Position numbers and translations under genes: made by a program | Notes under the pieces: generated by a model | The model's input: only the letters and a program-made list of their open reading frames with translations | What the model was told of the DNA's origin: nothing | The model's database searches: none | Assembly (NCBI GenBank): GCA_003246455.1 | Contig: QKAF01000043.1 | Location: forward strand, 1-36,475 | Length of the DNA stretch: 36,475 bases | Source of the DNA: Bacteroidota bacterium | Lineage (GTDB): Bacteria; Bacteroidota; Ignavibacteria; SZUA-365 | Reading direction: 5' to 3' | In this document: positions 9,401-17,315 of the stretch, one piece after another | Layout of the letters: the number at the start of each line of letters is the position of its first letter | How positions within the stretch are numbered: the stretch's first letter is position 1

Positions 9401-9434
9401 TGTCAAACAAATCGCCACGGCGAACCGTGGCGAT
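9401..9434 (-). terminator. Intrinsic terminator after the aminotransferase gene
   Basis: A perfect 10-bp stem (9411-9420 with 9425-9434, ATCGCCACGG/CCGTGGCGAT) closes on a 4-base loop. On the minus strand it is followed by TTGTTTGACA. It lies 38 bases after the aminotransferase stop and directly before the hydrolase-like gene, so it should separate the two transcription units. The T-run is interrupted, so termination may be partial. Confidence 0.6.
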
Positions 9435-9471
9435 AAAAAATACAAAATTTCGGGCTCAAATCGCGCCGCGG

Positions 9472-10791
9472 TCAGGCCGGCTGATGATTTTCGTGAAACA
9501 CCTGCAGGCGACGCTCCAGTTCCGGCAGCTGCGCATCAGGAACCAGCGACACGCAGGCACGAATGCCCTCCAGGCGCTCGCTTCCGGTATTGGCGAGGGA
9601 GATGGCGCTGATTCCGTAATACAGGAGTTCCTCGATCAGGGCGACGCCGTCCATGCCGGGATACGCGACGGTGAAATAGAAGCCGTCGGCGATGGGTTCG
9701 TCCTCATCCTTGTCATAGACGATATAGAAGCCGTTGTCGACGAAGAACTTCTTCATGACCCGAGCCCGCTCGCCGTAGATCTTCACCTCGTCGATAAAGC
9801 GGTAGGTGGCGTCGTTCGTGGCCTTGAGCAGCGCGGCGAGACCGTACTGGGATGAGTGGGTCACCCCTGCCGACACGGCGTAGGCGGACCCGAAGACCAT
9901 CGCGCGTCCGAATTTCGTCTGGGTGAAATACCGGGAGAGCGTCGGGACTTCGCGTTCGAAAAGGACATTCGAAATGGCGATCATGCCGACACGCTGTCCC
10001 GCGTAGCTGAAGGCCTTGGAGCTCGAAATCAGCAGGATGTAGTTATCCGTGTACTTCCCGACGCTCGGCTGAAACGGCGGTTTTCCCGGGATGGAATAAT
10101 CCTTACGGAAATCCATCGTGAAATACGCGAGATCCTCCATGACGACGACGTCATAACGCGTGGCCAGTTCGCCGATGATGCGCAGTTCGGTGTCGGTGAA
10201 ACAGATCCACGTCGGGTTGTTCGGATTGGAGTACAGGATACAGGAAATATTCCCTTCTTTCAGAATCGCTTCCAGCGCCTCGCGCAGTTTCTCACCGCGG
10301 TAATTGTAGACGTCGAGGCTGCGATGCTTGATGCCGAGGACGTTGAGCTGCTGCTTGTGTACGGGGAAACCCGGATCGAGAAAGAGCACCGTATCCTTCT
10401 CGGGGATCATGCGTCCCGCGACCATGAAGGTGACGAAGCTTCCGCTCGTGGAGCCGGTGCACGGAAGGCATCCGGCCGGATTGACGTCGAGATCCAGAAA
10501 GAGCTTGACGAATCGCGATATTTCACTTTTCAGTTCCGGGATGCCCTGGATATCGGGATAGTACGATGCGCATCCGCTGTCGAGGGCTTTCTTCTCGGCT
10601 TCGATACCGATTTTCGCGGCCGGGAGTCCGGGAATTCCCATCTCCATGCGAATGAACTTTTCTCCGCTCGCCTGCTCGATTCCGTCGATCAAGCTGCGAA
10701 TTTCACGGATGGAGGCGCGGCCGATGCTTTTCAGTCCGCTGGCCTGAATTTTTTCACTGACGATGCTGCTGTCAATCGGAGTTTCTTTCAT
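9472..10791 (-). CDS. PLP-dependent aminotransferase, class I/II (fold type I)
   Basis: A 439-residue cytoplasmic aminotransferase. The PLP-binding lysine is K259 in SSSKAFSYAGQRVG (256-269). NPNNPT (189-194) is the usual Asn loop, and VVVMEDLAYF (215-224) supplies the Asp and Tyr that contact the cofactor. YYPDIQGIPELKSEISRF (77-94) is the class-typical N-terminal helix region. The substrate cannot be read from sequence; the closest general types are aspartate/alanine-like enzymes. ATG 10791 was chosen over a TTG six codons upstream. It stands alone, with a hairpin terminator and possible promoter upstream and another terminator downstream. Confidence 0.88.
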   Translation of the reverse strand: MKETPIDSSIVSEKIQASGLKSIGRASIREIRSLIDGIEQASGEKFIRMEMGIPGLPAAKIGIEAEKKALDSGCASYYPDIQGIPELKSEISRFVKLFLDLDVNPAGCLPCTGSTSGSFVTFMVAGRMIPEKDTVLFLDPGFPVHKQQLNVLGIKHRSLDVYNYRGEKLREALEAILKEGNISCILYSNPNNPTWICFTDTELRIIGELATRYDVVVMEDLAYFTMDFRKDYSIPGKPPFQPSVGKYTDNYILLISSSKAFSYAGQRVGMIAISNVLFEREVPTLSRYFTQTKFGRAMVFGSAYAVSAGVTHSSQYGLAALLKATNDATYRFIDEVKIYGERARVMKKFFVDNGFYIVYDKDEDEPIADGFYFTVAYPGMDGVALIEELLYYGISAISLANTGSERLEGIRACVSLVPDAQLPELERRLQVFHENHQPA

Positions 10792-10881
10792 GTGCTGCCT
10801 GCTGCTCAATGGGGGAAATGGACAGGTGCTCGCTGTGCGGGCGACGCAATCGGAAGGCGAAAAGCTCCCTTTGCACGATGT

Positions 10882-10912
10882 GAAACCTACGGAAATTCGC
10901 CAGCTTTTTCAA
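10882..10912 (-). promoter_or_regulatory. Possible Bacteroidota-type promoter for the aminotransferase gene
   Basis: On the minus strand a TTG (10912-10910) is followed after exactly 20 bases by TAGGTTTC (10889-10882). This resembles the Bacteroidota -33 TTG and -7 TAnnTTTG elements. It lies about 90 bases upstream of the ATG and just after the ccmF terminator. It is a motif match only, with no transcript evidence. Confidence 0.35.
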
Positions 10913-10916
10913 TCGT

Positions 10917-10952
10917 GAAAAGAGCGCGCAGCCGGGGCTGCACGCTCTTTTC
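10917..10952 (-). terminator. Hairpin terminator after ccmF
   Basis: GAAAAGAGCG (10917-10926) pairs with CGCTCTTTTC (10943-10952). An inner GCAGC/GCTGC stem follows after one mismatch. The T-rich arm of the stem (CTCTTTTC) stands in for a separate T-run on the minus strand. It lies about 85 bases after the ccmF stop. The symmetrical A/T ends would also allow function on the plus strand, but no plus-strand gene is present. Confidence 0.6.
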
Positions 10953-11035
10953 GATTTCGCCCGAGGCGGAGACGCCTCGATGATGTCGGTTTATCCCGGC
11001 GGTTCCGCGTCACACTGCGGTGCCGGGATCCTGTT

Positions 11036-13726
11036 TCAGGCCTCGCGTTCTTCCACGCTTTCCTGCGCGTCCTCCATGACCGGCGCATCGTGCGGCACAC
11101 CGGTGAGCGCGGTTTTCTTTGCGTCAGGCGCGAGTTCGTAGGTTTCGAGTCTGCGTGCATCGTGCGCGCGCCGCGAGCGTGCGACGCCGAAGCCGAGCAC
11201 CATGATGATGATGCCTGCCCAGACGAAACTGATGAACGGTTTCAGCGACGCTTCCACGACAAGGGTCTCACGGAGATCCTTCGGATCCACCGCCACGTTC
11301 GGATTCTTCATCCGCACCTCGAGCTGTGAAAGCGCCAGGTCTTCCTTATTGGGAACCATGTTCAGAATTTCGATCTGCAGATCGCCGGCGGCGACCACGC
11401 CGGGCTCGTTCGAGACGCCGTCGGGCCCCGTCGTCTGCGCGACCATGATCTCCTGCACGTCCTTCCCATATTTCTCGACGCGGAACACGCCGCCGATGCG
11501 GAACGCCTGAGAGGTGCGGGAATTGTTCATGTCGAAATCGGTGAAGGTGATCTGGTATCCGCCGTACTCGAAGGTCTGGCCCTTCACGAATGCGAAGCGC
11601 TTGCCGCCCTCGTTGTCGGGCGCGTAGAGCGCCTGCGGTTCCACGTACACATCCGTCGCGAAAAACTTGGCGATGCCGGGATTCCGCATGATCTGTTCCT
11701 GCCCGCCGTACATCGAGACAAACATCACGGTATTGATGGTCTCGATTTCCTTTCCGGACGCAGCATCATCGAGCTTCACCTTGAAGTAGAAGCGCTCGCC
11801 GTTCCAGAACGGTTCGTTGCCGACATACGTCATACGGTAGCCTTTCCAGTCCACGGGTTCGCCCTGCTTGAGCTCGATGCTCTGGGAGGTGCTGTAGAAA
11901 CCGGAGCCGATCACACCGAGCAGCATCATGGCGACGCCGATATGGGCGACATACGCGCCGGTGTATTTCGGATTCCCGCGCACGATGCGGAAGCCGATCA
12001 CCGCGTTGGAAAGGAAGCTGAAGGAGGAGGAAAACGCGAGCAGGATCATTCCGGGGTCGTACACACCGCCGACGAACACGATGACCAGGGTCGTCGCCAG
12101 GGCGAGCGACGCGGGAAGAACCAGCTTGCGCAGCAGGTGGCTGCCGTTGGTGCTGCTCCACATGAGCAGCAGCGTGAAGCCGATCATCAGCGTCATGAGG
12201 ATGGCCAGCGGCAGGCCCATCGCATCGTAGAACGCGGCGTCGACGGTATTGCCGAGCCGCAGATCCGTCCCGAGGGTCTGGAACACGCTGTTTACCGCAT
12301 CGATGATGAACTGCGGAATGATGGGCATGGACGTTCCGACGAGAACGATGAAGGTCAGCAGTCCGACCACGCCGGCGCCGATGCCGAGCCAGGTCTCGCG
12401 CGACATCATCGCGAAGCTGTCGAATTCCTTTTCACTGTGCAGGCGGCCAGAGAACGTGTAGACGATCATCGCGAGTTTCACGATCAGCGCGGGCAGCCAG
12501 AGATAGCTCGCCAGGTTGAGCAGATGCGCGAGGCCGAGCATCGGGTAATACACCAGCAGAAGTACCGGGTTCGCGCTGCTTATCATGTCGCTGAAAACCG
12601 GGACCAGATCGCCGCTTACCTGCGCGAAGATCGGGATGCTCGGTCCGATGACGATGAGATACAGCAGGCCGTACAGTTTCCATCCGTCGTATTTCTCGAA
12701 GAGTCCCCGGCCCCACTTGGTGAAGCGGCCGAAAAGCAGCCCGAAGCCCACATCCGTGAAGGCGAACATGAAAAGCACCAGCAGCGTGAAGCTGAAACGC
12801 CCGGGATCCACGAACGAATGCACCGAAGCATCACCAAGCACACCGCTGCGCGTCAGGAAGGTCGAGTAGAGCACGAGAACGAATGCCAGGATGGCGAGAA
12901 TGAAGTTTGTGAGAATCAGACCCTTGGTCCGCTTCTGTGCGACCATGGTGTGAATCAGGGAGACGGAGATCAGCCAGGGAATCAGCGAGGCGTTCTCGAC
13001 CGGATCCCAGCCCCACCAGCCGCCCCATCCGAGCGTTTCGTATGCCCAGAAGCCGCCGAGCGCGATGCCCAGTCCGAGCACCATTGATCCGCCAACCACC
13101 CAGGGGAGAGAACTGACAACCCAGGCCTGGTATTTCCGCCGCATCAGTCCTCCGATCGCAAGCGCGAACGGCGGTGCCATCGCGGCAAAGCCCAGGAAGA
13201 GAATCGGCGGATGAATCTGCATCCAGAAATTCTGCAGAAGCGGGTTCAGTCCGCGGCCGTCCGCGGGAATCACGTTGCCCTCGATCGGGGCGAACGGATT
13301 CTTGACGATCAGCAGGAGCATGAGGAAGGACAGGATGCTCGTGTACACCCCCATGACTTCCCGCTCATTGTCGTGCTTCTGCGTGTAGGCCATAAGCACG
13401 ATGCCGATGATCGACACCATCACCGTCCAGAGCAAGAAGCTGCCTTCCTGCCCGGCGTAGAAGGTCGACATCAGCAGTCCCAGGGGCAGATCACGCGAGC
13501 TGTACGCCCAGACGTAATGAAACTGGAACTGGTGCTTGACGATGAGGATCAGCAGCAGCACGGCTGCGATGAACACCGTCGTGACCGTGATATGGAATCC
13601 CGCGCGTGCGAATCCGATGACACGCGGGTTCTGTATGCTGCGGAAGTACGCGGCGAGTCCAACCACCGAGGCGATGAAACCCAGGATGATCGCGGCGTTG
13701 CCTACGAGACCGAGAAAATCATACAT
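11036..13726 (-). CDS. ccmF: Cytochrome c maturation haem lyase subunit CcmF
   Basis: An 896-residue polytopic membrane protein of the haem-handling (CcmC/CcmF/CcsA) superfamily. The tryptophan-rich haem-binding signature GWGGWWGWDPVENASLIPW lies at about 233-251. QIHPP (H172) and further conserved histidines follow the CcmF pattern, as does AGQEGSFLLW (91-100). It receives haem from holo-CcmE and joins it to apocytochrome c at the periplasmic face. At 896 residues it is longer than the roughly 650-residue proteobacterial protein, mainly because of a soluble beta-rich region (about 600-840) before the last membrane helix. The start ATG 13726 has GGAAGGAAG upstream. A terminator lies between it and ccmE, so it may be expressed separately or at a lower level. 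Confidence 0.93.
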   Translation of the reverse strand: MYDFLGLVGNAAIILGFIASVVGLAAYFRSIQNPRVIGFARAGFHITVTTVFIAAVLLLILIVKHQFQFHYVWAYSSRDLPLGLLMSTFYAGQEGSFLLWTVMVSIIGIVLMAYTQKHDNEREVMGVYTSILSFLMLLLIVKNPFAPIEGNVIPADGRGLNPLLQNFWMQIHPPILFLGFAAMAPPFALAIGGLMRRKYQAWVVSSLPWVVGGSMVLGLGIALGGFWAYETLGWGGWWGWDPVENASLIPWLISVSLIHTMVAQKRTKGLILTNFILAILAFVLVLYSTFLTRSGVLGDASVHSFVDPGRFSFTLLVLFMFAFTDVGFGLLFGRFTKWGRGLFEKYDGWKLYGLLYLIVIGPSIPIFAQVSGDLVPVFSDMISSANPVLLLVYYPMLGLAHLLNLASYLWLPALIVKLAMIVYTFSGRLHSEKEFDSFAMMSRETWLGIGAGVVGLLTFIVLVGTSMPIIPQFIIDAVNSVFQTLGTDLRLGNTVDAAFYDAMGLPLAILMTLMIGFTLLLMWSSTNGSHLLRKLVLPASLALATTLVIVFVGGVYDPGMILLAFSSSFSFLSNAVIGFRIVRGNPKYTGAYVAHIGVAMMLLGVIGSGFYSTSQSIELKQGEPVDWKGYRMTYVGNEPFWNGERFYFKVKLDDAASGKEIETINTVMFVSMYGGQEQIMRNPGIAKFFATDVYVEPQALYAPDNEGGKRFAFVKGQTFEYGGYQITFTDFDMNNSRTSQAFRIGGVFRVEKYGKDVQEIMVAQTTGPDGVSNEPGVVAAGDLQIEILNMVPNKEDLALSQLEVRMKNPNVAVDPKDLRETLVVEASLKPFISFVWAGIIIMVLGFGVARSRRAHDARRLETYELAPDAKKTALTGVPHDAPVMEDAQESVEEREA

Positions 13727-13802
13727 GTGCTGCTTCCTTCCTGCGCCGTGCGCAGCCGGTCGATGCCGGATAATTCAGATGCGTATTAGGGGCTATATGA
13801 GG

Positions 13803-13836
13803 AAAAAACGCGGGGCGGCACAGCTGCGCCTCCCCG
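13803..13836 (-). terminator. Intrinsic terminator between ccmE and ccmF
   Basis: On the minus strand the stem CGGGG-A-GGCGCA pairs with TGTGCC-G-CCCCG (13811-13836, one mismatch, one G-T pair) and is followed by CG and six T (13808-13803). The stem begins five bases after the ccmE stop. It is a textbook rho-independent terminator placed inside the ccm cluster. Confidence 0.75.
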
Positions 13837-13840
13837 TCTG

Positions 13841-14263
13841 TCAGAGCGCTGATTTCTGAACGCCATTCGTCTCGATGCCCTCGGGATGCGTCCCGTCGGG
13901 ATTGCCTTCGTACTTCGAGGGACACTTTGTCAGAACTTCACTGGCCTTGAAGACACCGTCTTCGAAACGGCCTTTCGCGACCACGCTGGTGGCGATGTCG
14001 AAGTTGTTCGGTTTCGCGCCCGCGAATTCCACTTTCGCGATGCGGTTTTCCTCGTCACGAATATAGAAACTGAACGTGTTGTTCTTTGTGTCGTAGTCGG
14101 TGCTCATGTCCTGCACCCAGCTTCCGGTGACCTGGACCTTCTTCCCGCTCTGCTCCGCCTTGCTCAGCGTGGCGTATTCCACCGAGGAGTTGAGGAAGGA
14201 GAGTCCGCCGACAATGAGAAAGGCGACGACAATGACACCGCCGATCAGATACCGCTTTTTCAT
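13841..14263 (-). CDS. ccmE: Haem chaperone CcmE, CxxxY type
   Basis: A 140-residue periplasmic haem chaperone anchored by one N-terminal helix (residues 5-24). The beta-barrel OB-fold core follows (VQVTGSWVQ, FYIRDEENRIAKVEF). The haem-attachment motif at the C-terminus is LTKCPSKYEG, that is Cys114-x-x-x-Tyr118, in place of the common HxxxY. Cys-type CcmE belongs to a variant System I known from archaea and some bacteria. The start ATG 14263 has AAAGGA 9 bases upstream, overlapping the ccmD stop region. A terminator lies immediately downstream. Confidence 0.95.
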   Translation of the reverse strand: MKKRYLIGGVIVVAFLIVGGLSFLNSSVEYATLSKAEQSGKKVQVTGSWVQDMSTDYDTKNNTFSFYIRDEENRIAKVEFAGAKPNNFDIATSVVAKGRFEDGVFKASEVLTKCPSKYEGNPDGTHPEGIETNGVQKSAL

Positions 14264-14275
14264 GATTGGGGTCCT

Positions 14276-14398
14276 TTATTTTTCCAGTTCTTTGACACTG
14301 CGATCGATGCGGAAAAGGTAGAAAAACACTCCCGCCCAGATCATCAGGACGATGAGCATTACTACGTAAATCGAATTCTGTTCCAGAAAATCGTACAT
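14276..14398 (-). CDS. ccmD: CcmD-like small membrane protein
   Basis: A 40-residue open reading frame too short for routine gene finding. It starts MYDFLEQNSIYVVMLIV and ends RIDRSVKELEK, with one membrane helix (about residues 11-29) and a charged cytoplasmic tail. This is the size and layout of CcmD, which holds the CcmABC-CcmE complex together and helps release holo-CcmE. Its position between ccmC and ccmE is the usual one for ccmD. It has a TGGAG-like ribosome site and ends 12 bases before the ccmE start. Confidence 0.85.
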   Translation of the reverse strand: MYDFLEQNSIYVVMLIVLMIWAGVFFYLFRIDRSVKELEK

Positions 14399-14419
14399 GC
14401 AGATTGCTCCAGGGTTTCG

Positions 14420-15379
14420 TTACGAAGCCGTTTCGGCCCGTCTGAGTTTGATGCGGTGAATGCGCATCTGGATGCTCATCAACCAGCCGTAAAGGACGAT
14501 ATAACCGACCAGCATCGCGTACAGCACGATGCGCATCATCGCATCCATACCGCCGCTGCTCATCACCGGACCGGAGTTGCTGTCGTCGGCCGAACCGGGA
14601 TGCAGACCCGGCATGATCCGCGGCATGATGAAAATGAAGAACGGCACGGTCGCGGCCGCGATAATGCTGTAAACCGCCGACAGTGTGGCCTTCTTCTCTT
14701 CGATCTCCACCGCGGATCGCAGTGCGAAATACGCACCGTACACGAGCAGCAGAACAAAGATCGACGTTTCCCGCGGGTCCCAGTTCCAGAACGACCCCCA
14801 GTTGAATTTCGCCCAGAGGGATCCGGTGGTGGTGCCGAGGATGCAGAAAAGCAGTCCGAGCCCGGCGGAAACCGCGGATCGGTAGTCGTCATCCATGTCC
14901 TTTTTGCGCAGGTAACGGATCCCGTACCACATCGAAACGAGGAAGGCGATCACGGTCATCCAGGCCATGGGCACATGGAAGAAAATGATTTTCGCGCGTT
15001 CCTCCAGGCCGGGAATCAGGGGGAAGGAAAAAGCGGGATATTCTCCGGTGACACGCTCGACTTCGACGCGATGGTTGTCATTATCATAGCGTGCGACCAC
15101 CAGATATCCTTCGGCATTGTCGAGACCGTCCGGACGCGACGTGAAATGGAAATCGGCCTCGCGGTCATGCGCATCGCGCCCGCGGAGCAGCCAGCCGCCG
15201 CCCTCTTCCTCCGTCGCTGCCCGGCCTCGGTCCACGATCGTGAACTTCAGCGGAACCGTTTTCGCCTTGTCCATCTGCGCGAACATCGCGACGCTGCCAA
15301 GATCTCCCGCGATGGGAGTGACAATGCCGACGACACTGAGGACGGCGATCCAGAAGAAGAGCAGAATTTTCCACCACAT
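14420..15379 (-). CDS. ccmC: Haem delivery protein CcmC with inserted soluble segment
   Basis: A 319-residue membrane protein that loads haem onto CcmE. It contains the tryptophan-rich signature NWGSFWNWDPRETS (193-206), the haem-ligand His in FFHVPMAW (H135) and the second conserved His in MPGLHPG (H260). Proteobacterial CcmC is about 240 residues. Here about 95 extra residues (26-122) separate the first helix from the HVPMAW region. They are hydrophilic and beta-like (LKFTIVDRGR, GYLVVARYDN) and probably periplasmic. ATG 15379 was chosen; a TTG two codons upstream is also open. The gap to the upstream metalloprotease is 141 bases, so an internal promoter is possible. Confidence 0.92.
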   Translation of the reverse strand: MWWKILLFFWIAVLSVVGIVTPIAGDLGSVAMFAQMDKAKTVPLKFTIVDRGRAATEEEGGGWLLRGRDAHDREADFHFTSRPDGLDNAEGYLVVARYDNDNHRVEVERVTGEYPAFSFPLIPGLEERAKIIFFHVPMAWMTVIAFLVSMWYGIRYLRKKDMDDDYRSAVSAGLGLLFCILGTTTGSLWAKFNWGSFWNWDPRETSIFVLLLVYGAYFALRSAVEIEEKKATLSAVYSIIAAATVPFFIFIMPRIMPGLHPGSADDSNSGPVMSSGGMDAMMRIVLYAMLVGYIVLYGWLMSIQMRIHRIKLRRAETAS

Positions 15380-15520
15380 ATGCAATATTTTCCTTCGTCA
15401 AGTATTCCGGACAATGTACCAACAATGTCAAAAACTTACAATGACAAGATTCCTGCCCTCGCCATCCGAATTCAAATGCAATAAATACAAAGATTTGCAG
15501 AAGCGCAATGGAAATGAGAC
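15380..15520. other. AT-rich gap upstream of ccmC
   Basis: 141 bases between metalloprotease 1 and ccmC, clearly richer in A+T than the surrounding genes. A TTGACA-like box and several TA-rich stretches lie on the minus strand, but no pair of promoter elements has convincing spacing. I see no clear terminator hairpin and no reading frame. Confidence 0.3.
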
Positions 15521-17284
15521 CTACCTGCGGATGACGGCGATTTTCCCCGTTTTCGCACCGCCCGTCCAGGTGATGCGGTAAAAGTAGACGCCGCTGGGTG
15601 CGAGCGTCCCGTGATCGGTCCTTCCGTTCCAGCTGACCGTGACTCCGGTGAGCGCATCCACCCCTATTTCCTGGTTGTCGAGCGAAGCGATCAGGTCCAT
15701 TGAAGGTCCGAAAATGCGGATTGACGCGCGATTCGCGCTGATCGCACGCGGAAGCGGCAGGTAGACTTTCGATGTACCGTCGGGACGGAATGGATTGGGA
15801 AACGGGAGGTCGTGCTCCCCGGCGATCGCACCGCCGCCTTCGAGAACGCGGGCGCAAAAATCATGATCGGACTCTACTCTGTAAGCCCACCCGTTGTCGA
15901 GCGCGTGCCAGCCCGTGTCCGAGCCGCTGCTCCGTACGCGGAGCCGGAACTGCTTGCCGCTCTTCTCCCGTTTCGACGCGGCGGCCAGATCGGTGTTGCT
16001 GACGAGAATGACGACCGTGTCGATGCCGCGGTGAACCCGGAAATACATCGATGCGAGGGGAAGAAGCGTCGCAGTGAATTCCGCTTCATCACCGAACAGC
16101 TGCTGGTCGGCCTGGAAGCTTACCACCGGGAACTCGGCGGCATGATCGTAATACTGCGGCGAGATGCGGCCCGCGCGGTACCCGGTCCAGTACACGGACT
16201 CCCCCCACTGGCAGAACAGCTGCGCGTAGTCTGCACCTGCAGCGGCGGCGGCTTCACGCAGCGCGGCCACCGGCTCAACTGTGCGCATGTTCTCCCATGT
16301 ATCGCGGAATACTCCGTCACCGAATCGCTGCGTAAGATACATCGGGTGAAGCACGAGTTCGTATCCCCGGTTTGCCCATTGATAGAACGAGACGTACGGG
16401 GTACGCATGAAATCATCCACGTACTGATGATAATCCCGGATATCGGGATAGAGTCGCGTTTCCATGAACGTGGACGACATCTCGTACATCCAGCGGTCGT
16501 TCCCCCACATTCCGTACTCCGACATCTGCACCAGGTGATGGAATTCATGCGCGACCGTCACGCGCGCCCCCTGCAGTCCGGTGGTGGCGAACTCCCGGAA
16601 ATCGTTGTCAAGATGAAGGGCGCATTCGTAGGTCGGCATCGCGGTGCCGGCATTGGGCCGGGGGAGTCCCGGGTTCACGTACCCGTACCAGACGCCGCCA
16701 AGCTCGCTGATCTCGATGGGGATGGTCGTCGTGCCGGTCGGTGGCGACGGTCGGCGATAGCCGATCTCCGAGAATCGCTGGGAGACGGAGTCCAGGATGG
16801 AGGCAAGATGATCGACGAACACATGTGCGCTCCCTTCGATGCGCCGTCCCTCGGCATCCAGCATTGCCGGTGCGTCGATACCGACGGTATCGTAGTAAAT
16901 CTCGATCAATCCGGACGGTGTCAGCCGGCGCACCTGCCGCGACTGCGGCGCGAACGCCGCCCGTATGGCTGCTGCGCTCTGCAGATCCGCGTGCTCTCTG
17001 CGGCGCAGCGCTTCGAGGATCAACCCGAAACCGCAGCCGCGCCCCTGCGGAAGCAGGGCGAGAAGTCGCGCTTCCGGGGATGCGCCAGTGGGGTGCGTCG
17101 CATATGCGAGCAGCCGGACGAACTCCGCGTCGCTCAGCGCCTGCAGCGCGGATTCGCTTTGCGACGCCGATACAGCGGACTCCTCCCCGCTGCGCCGGAG
17201 GTTGTCCTGCGCCCGCAGCGGTGTGCGGCCGGGCAATGCGAGGATGACGGACACGAGTACGAGAAGCGTGAGAACGAACTTCAT
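15521..17284 (-). CDS. Secreted HEFHH zinc metalloprotease with T9SS sorting domain (copy 1)
   Basis: A 587-residue exported protein. A signal peptide (residues 1-25, ending PLRAQ) is followed by a mixed N-terminal region and a catalytic segment TVAHEFHHLVQMSEYG (243-258) with the zinc motif HEFHH at 246-250. WMYEMSSTFMET (265-276) offers Glu268 or Glu275 as third ligand, as in M30-like enzymes. The last 100 residues (DLPFPNPFRPDG ... SGVYFYRITW ... KIAVIRR) are a T9SS type-A sorting domain, so it should be exported across the outer membrane. It resembles the MXAN_6640-type putative metalloproteases. GGAGGG 7 bases upstream fixes the ATG at 17284. It is 31 bases after ccmB and paralogous to the gene at 18599-20323. 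Substrate unknown. Confidence 0.85.
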   Translation of the reverse strand: MKFVLTLLVLVSVILALPGRTPLRAQDNLRRSGEESAVSASQSESALQALSDAEFVRLLAYATHPTGASPEARLLALLPQGRGCGFGLILEALRRREHADLQSAAAIRAAFAPQSRQVRRLTPSGLIEIYYDTVGIDAPAMLDAEGRRIEGSAHVFVDHLASILDSVSQRFSEIGYRRPSPPTGTTTIPIEISELGGVWYGYVNPGLPRPNAGTAMPTYECALHLDNDFREFATTGLQGARVTVAHEFHHLVQMSEYGMWGNDRWMYEMSSTFMETRLYPDIRDYHQYVDDFMRTPYVSFYQWANRGYELVLHPMYLTQRFGDGVFRDTWENMRTVEPVAALREAAAAAGADYAQLFCQWGESVYWTGYRAGRISPQYYDHAAEFPVVSFQADQQLFGDEAEFTATLLPLASMYFRVHRGIDTVVILVSNTDLAAASKREKSGKQFRLRVRSSGSDTGWHALDNGWAYRVESDHDFCARVLEGGGAIAGEHDLPFPNPFRPDGTSKVYLPLPRAISANRASIRIFGPSMDLIASLDNQEIGVDALTGVTVSWNGRTDHGTLAPSGVYFYRITWTGGAKTGKIAVIRR

Positions 17285-17291
17285 GCGAATT

Positions 17292-17297
17292 CCCTCC
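17292..17297 (-). promoter_or_regulatory. Strong ribosome binding site of metalloprotease 1
   Basis: GGAGGG lies 7 bases before the ATG at 17284. It decides this start over an upstream extension (to 17410) that would overlap ccmB. Confidence 0.7.
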
Positions 17298-17315
17298 GCA
17301 GTGTTCCCGGAAATG

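Noticed and set aside
9395-9410. TTG start five codons upstream for the hydrolase-like gene
   Set aside because: The TTG would fall in the T-run of the preceding terminator, and the ATG at 9395 gives a cleaner signal peptide.
11942-15484. Long plus-strand frames opposite ccmF, ccmE and ccmC
   Set aside because: They are antisense to clear ccm genes, have no ribosome site and are dominated by His, Arg and Glu.
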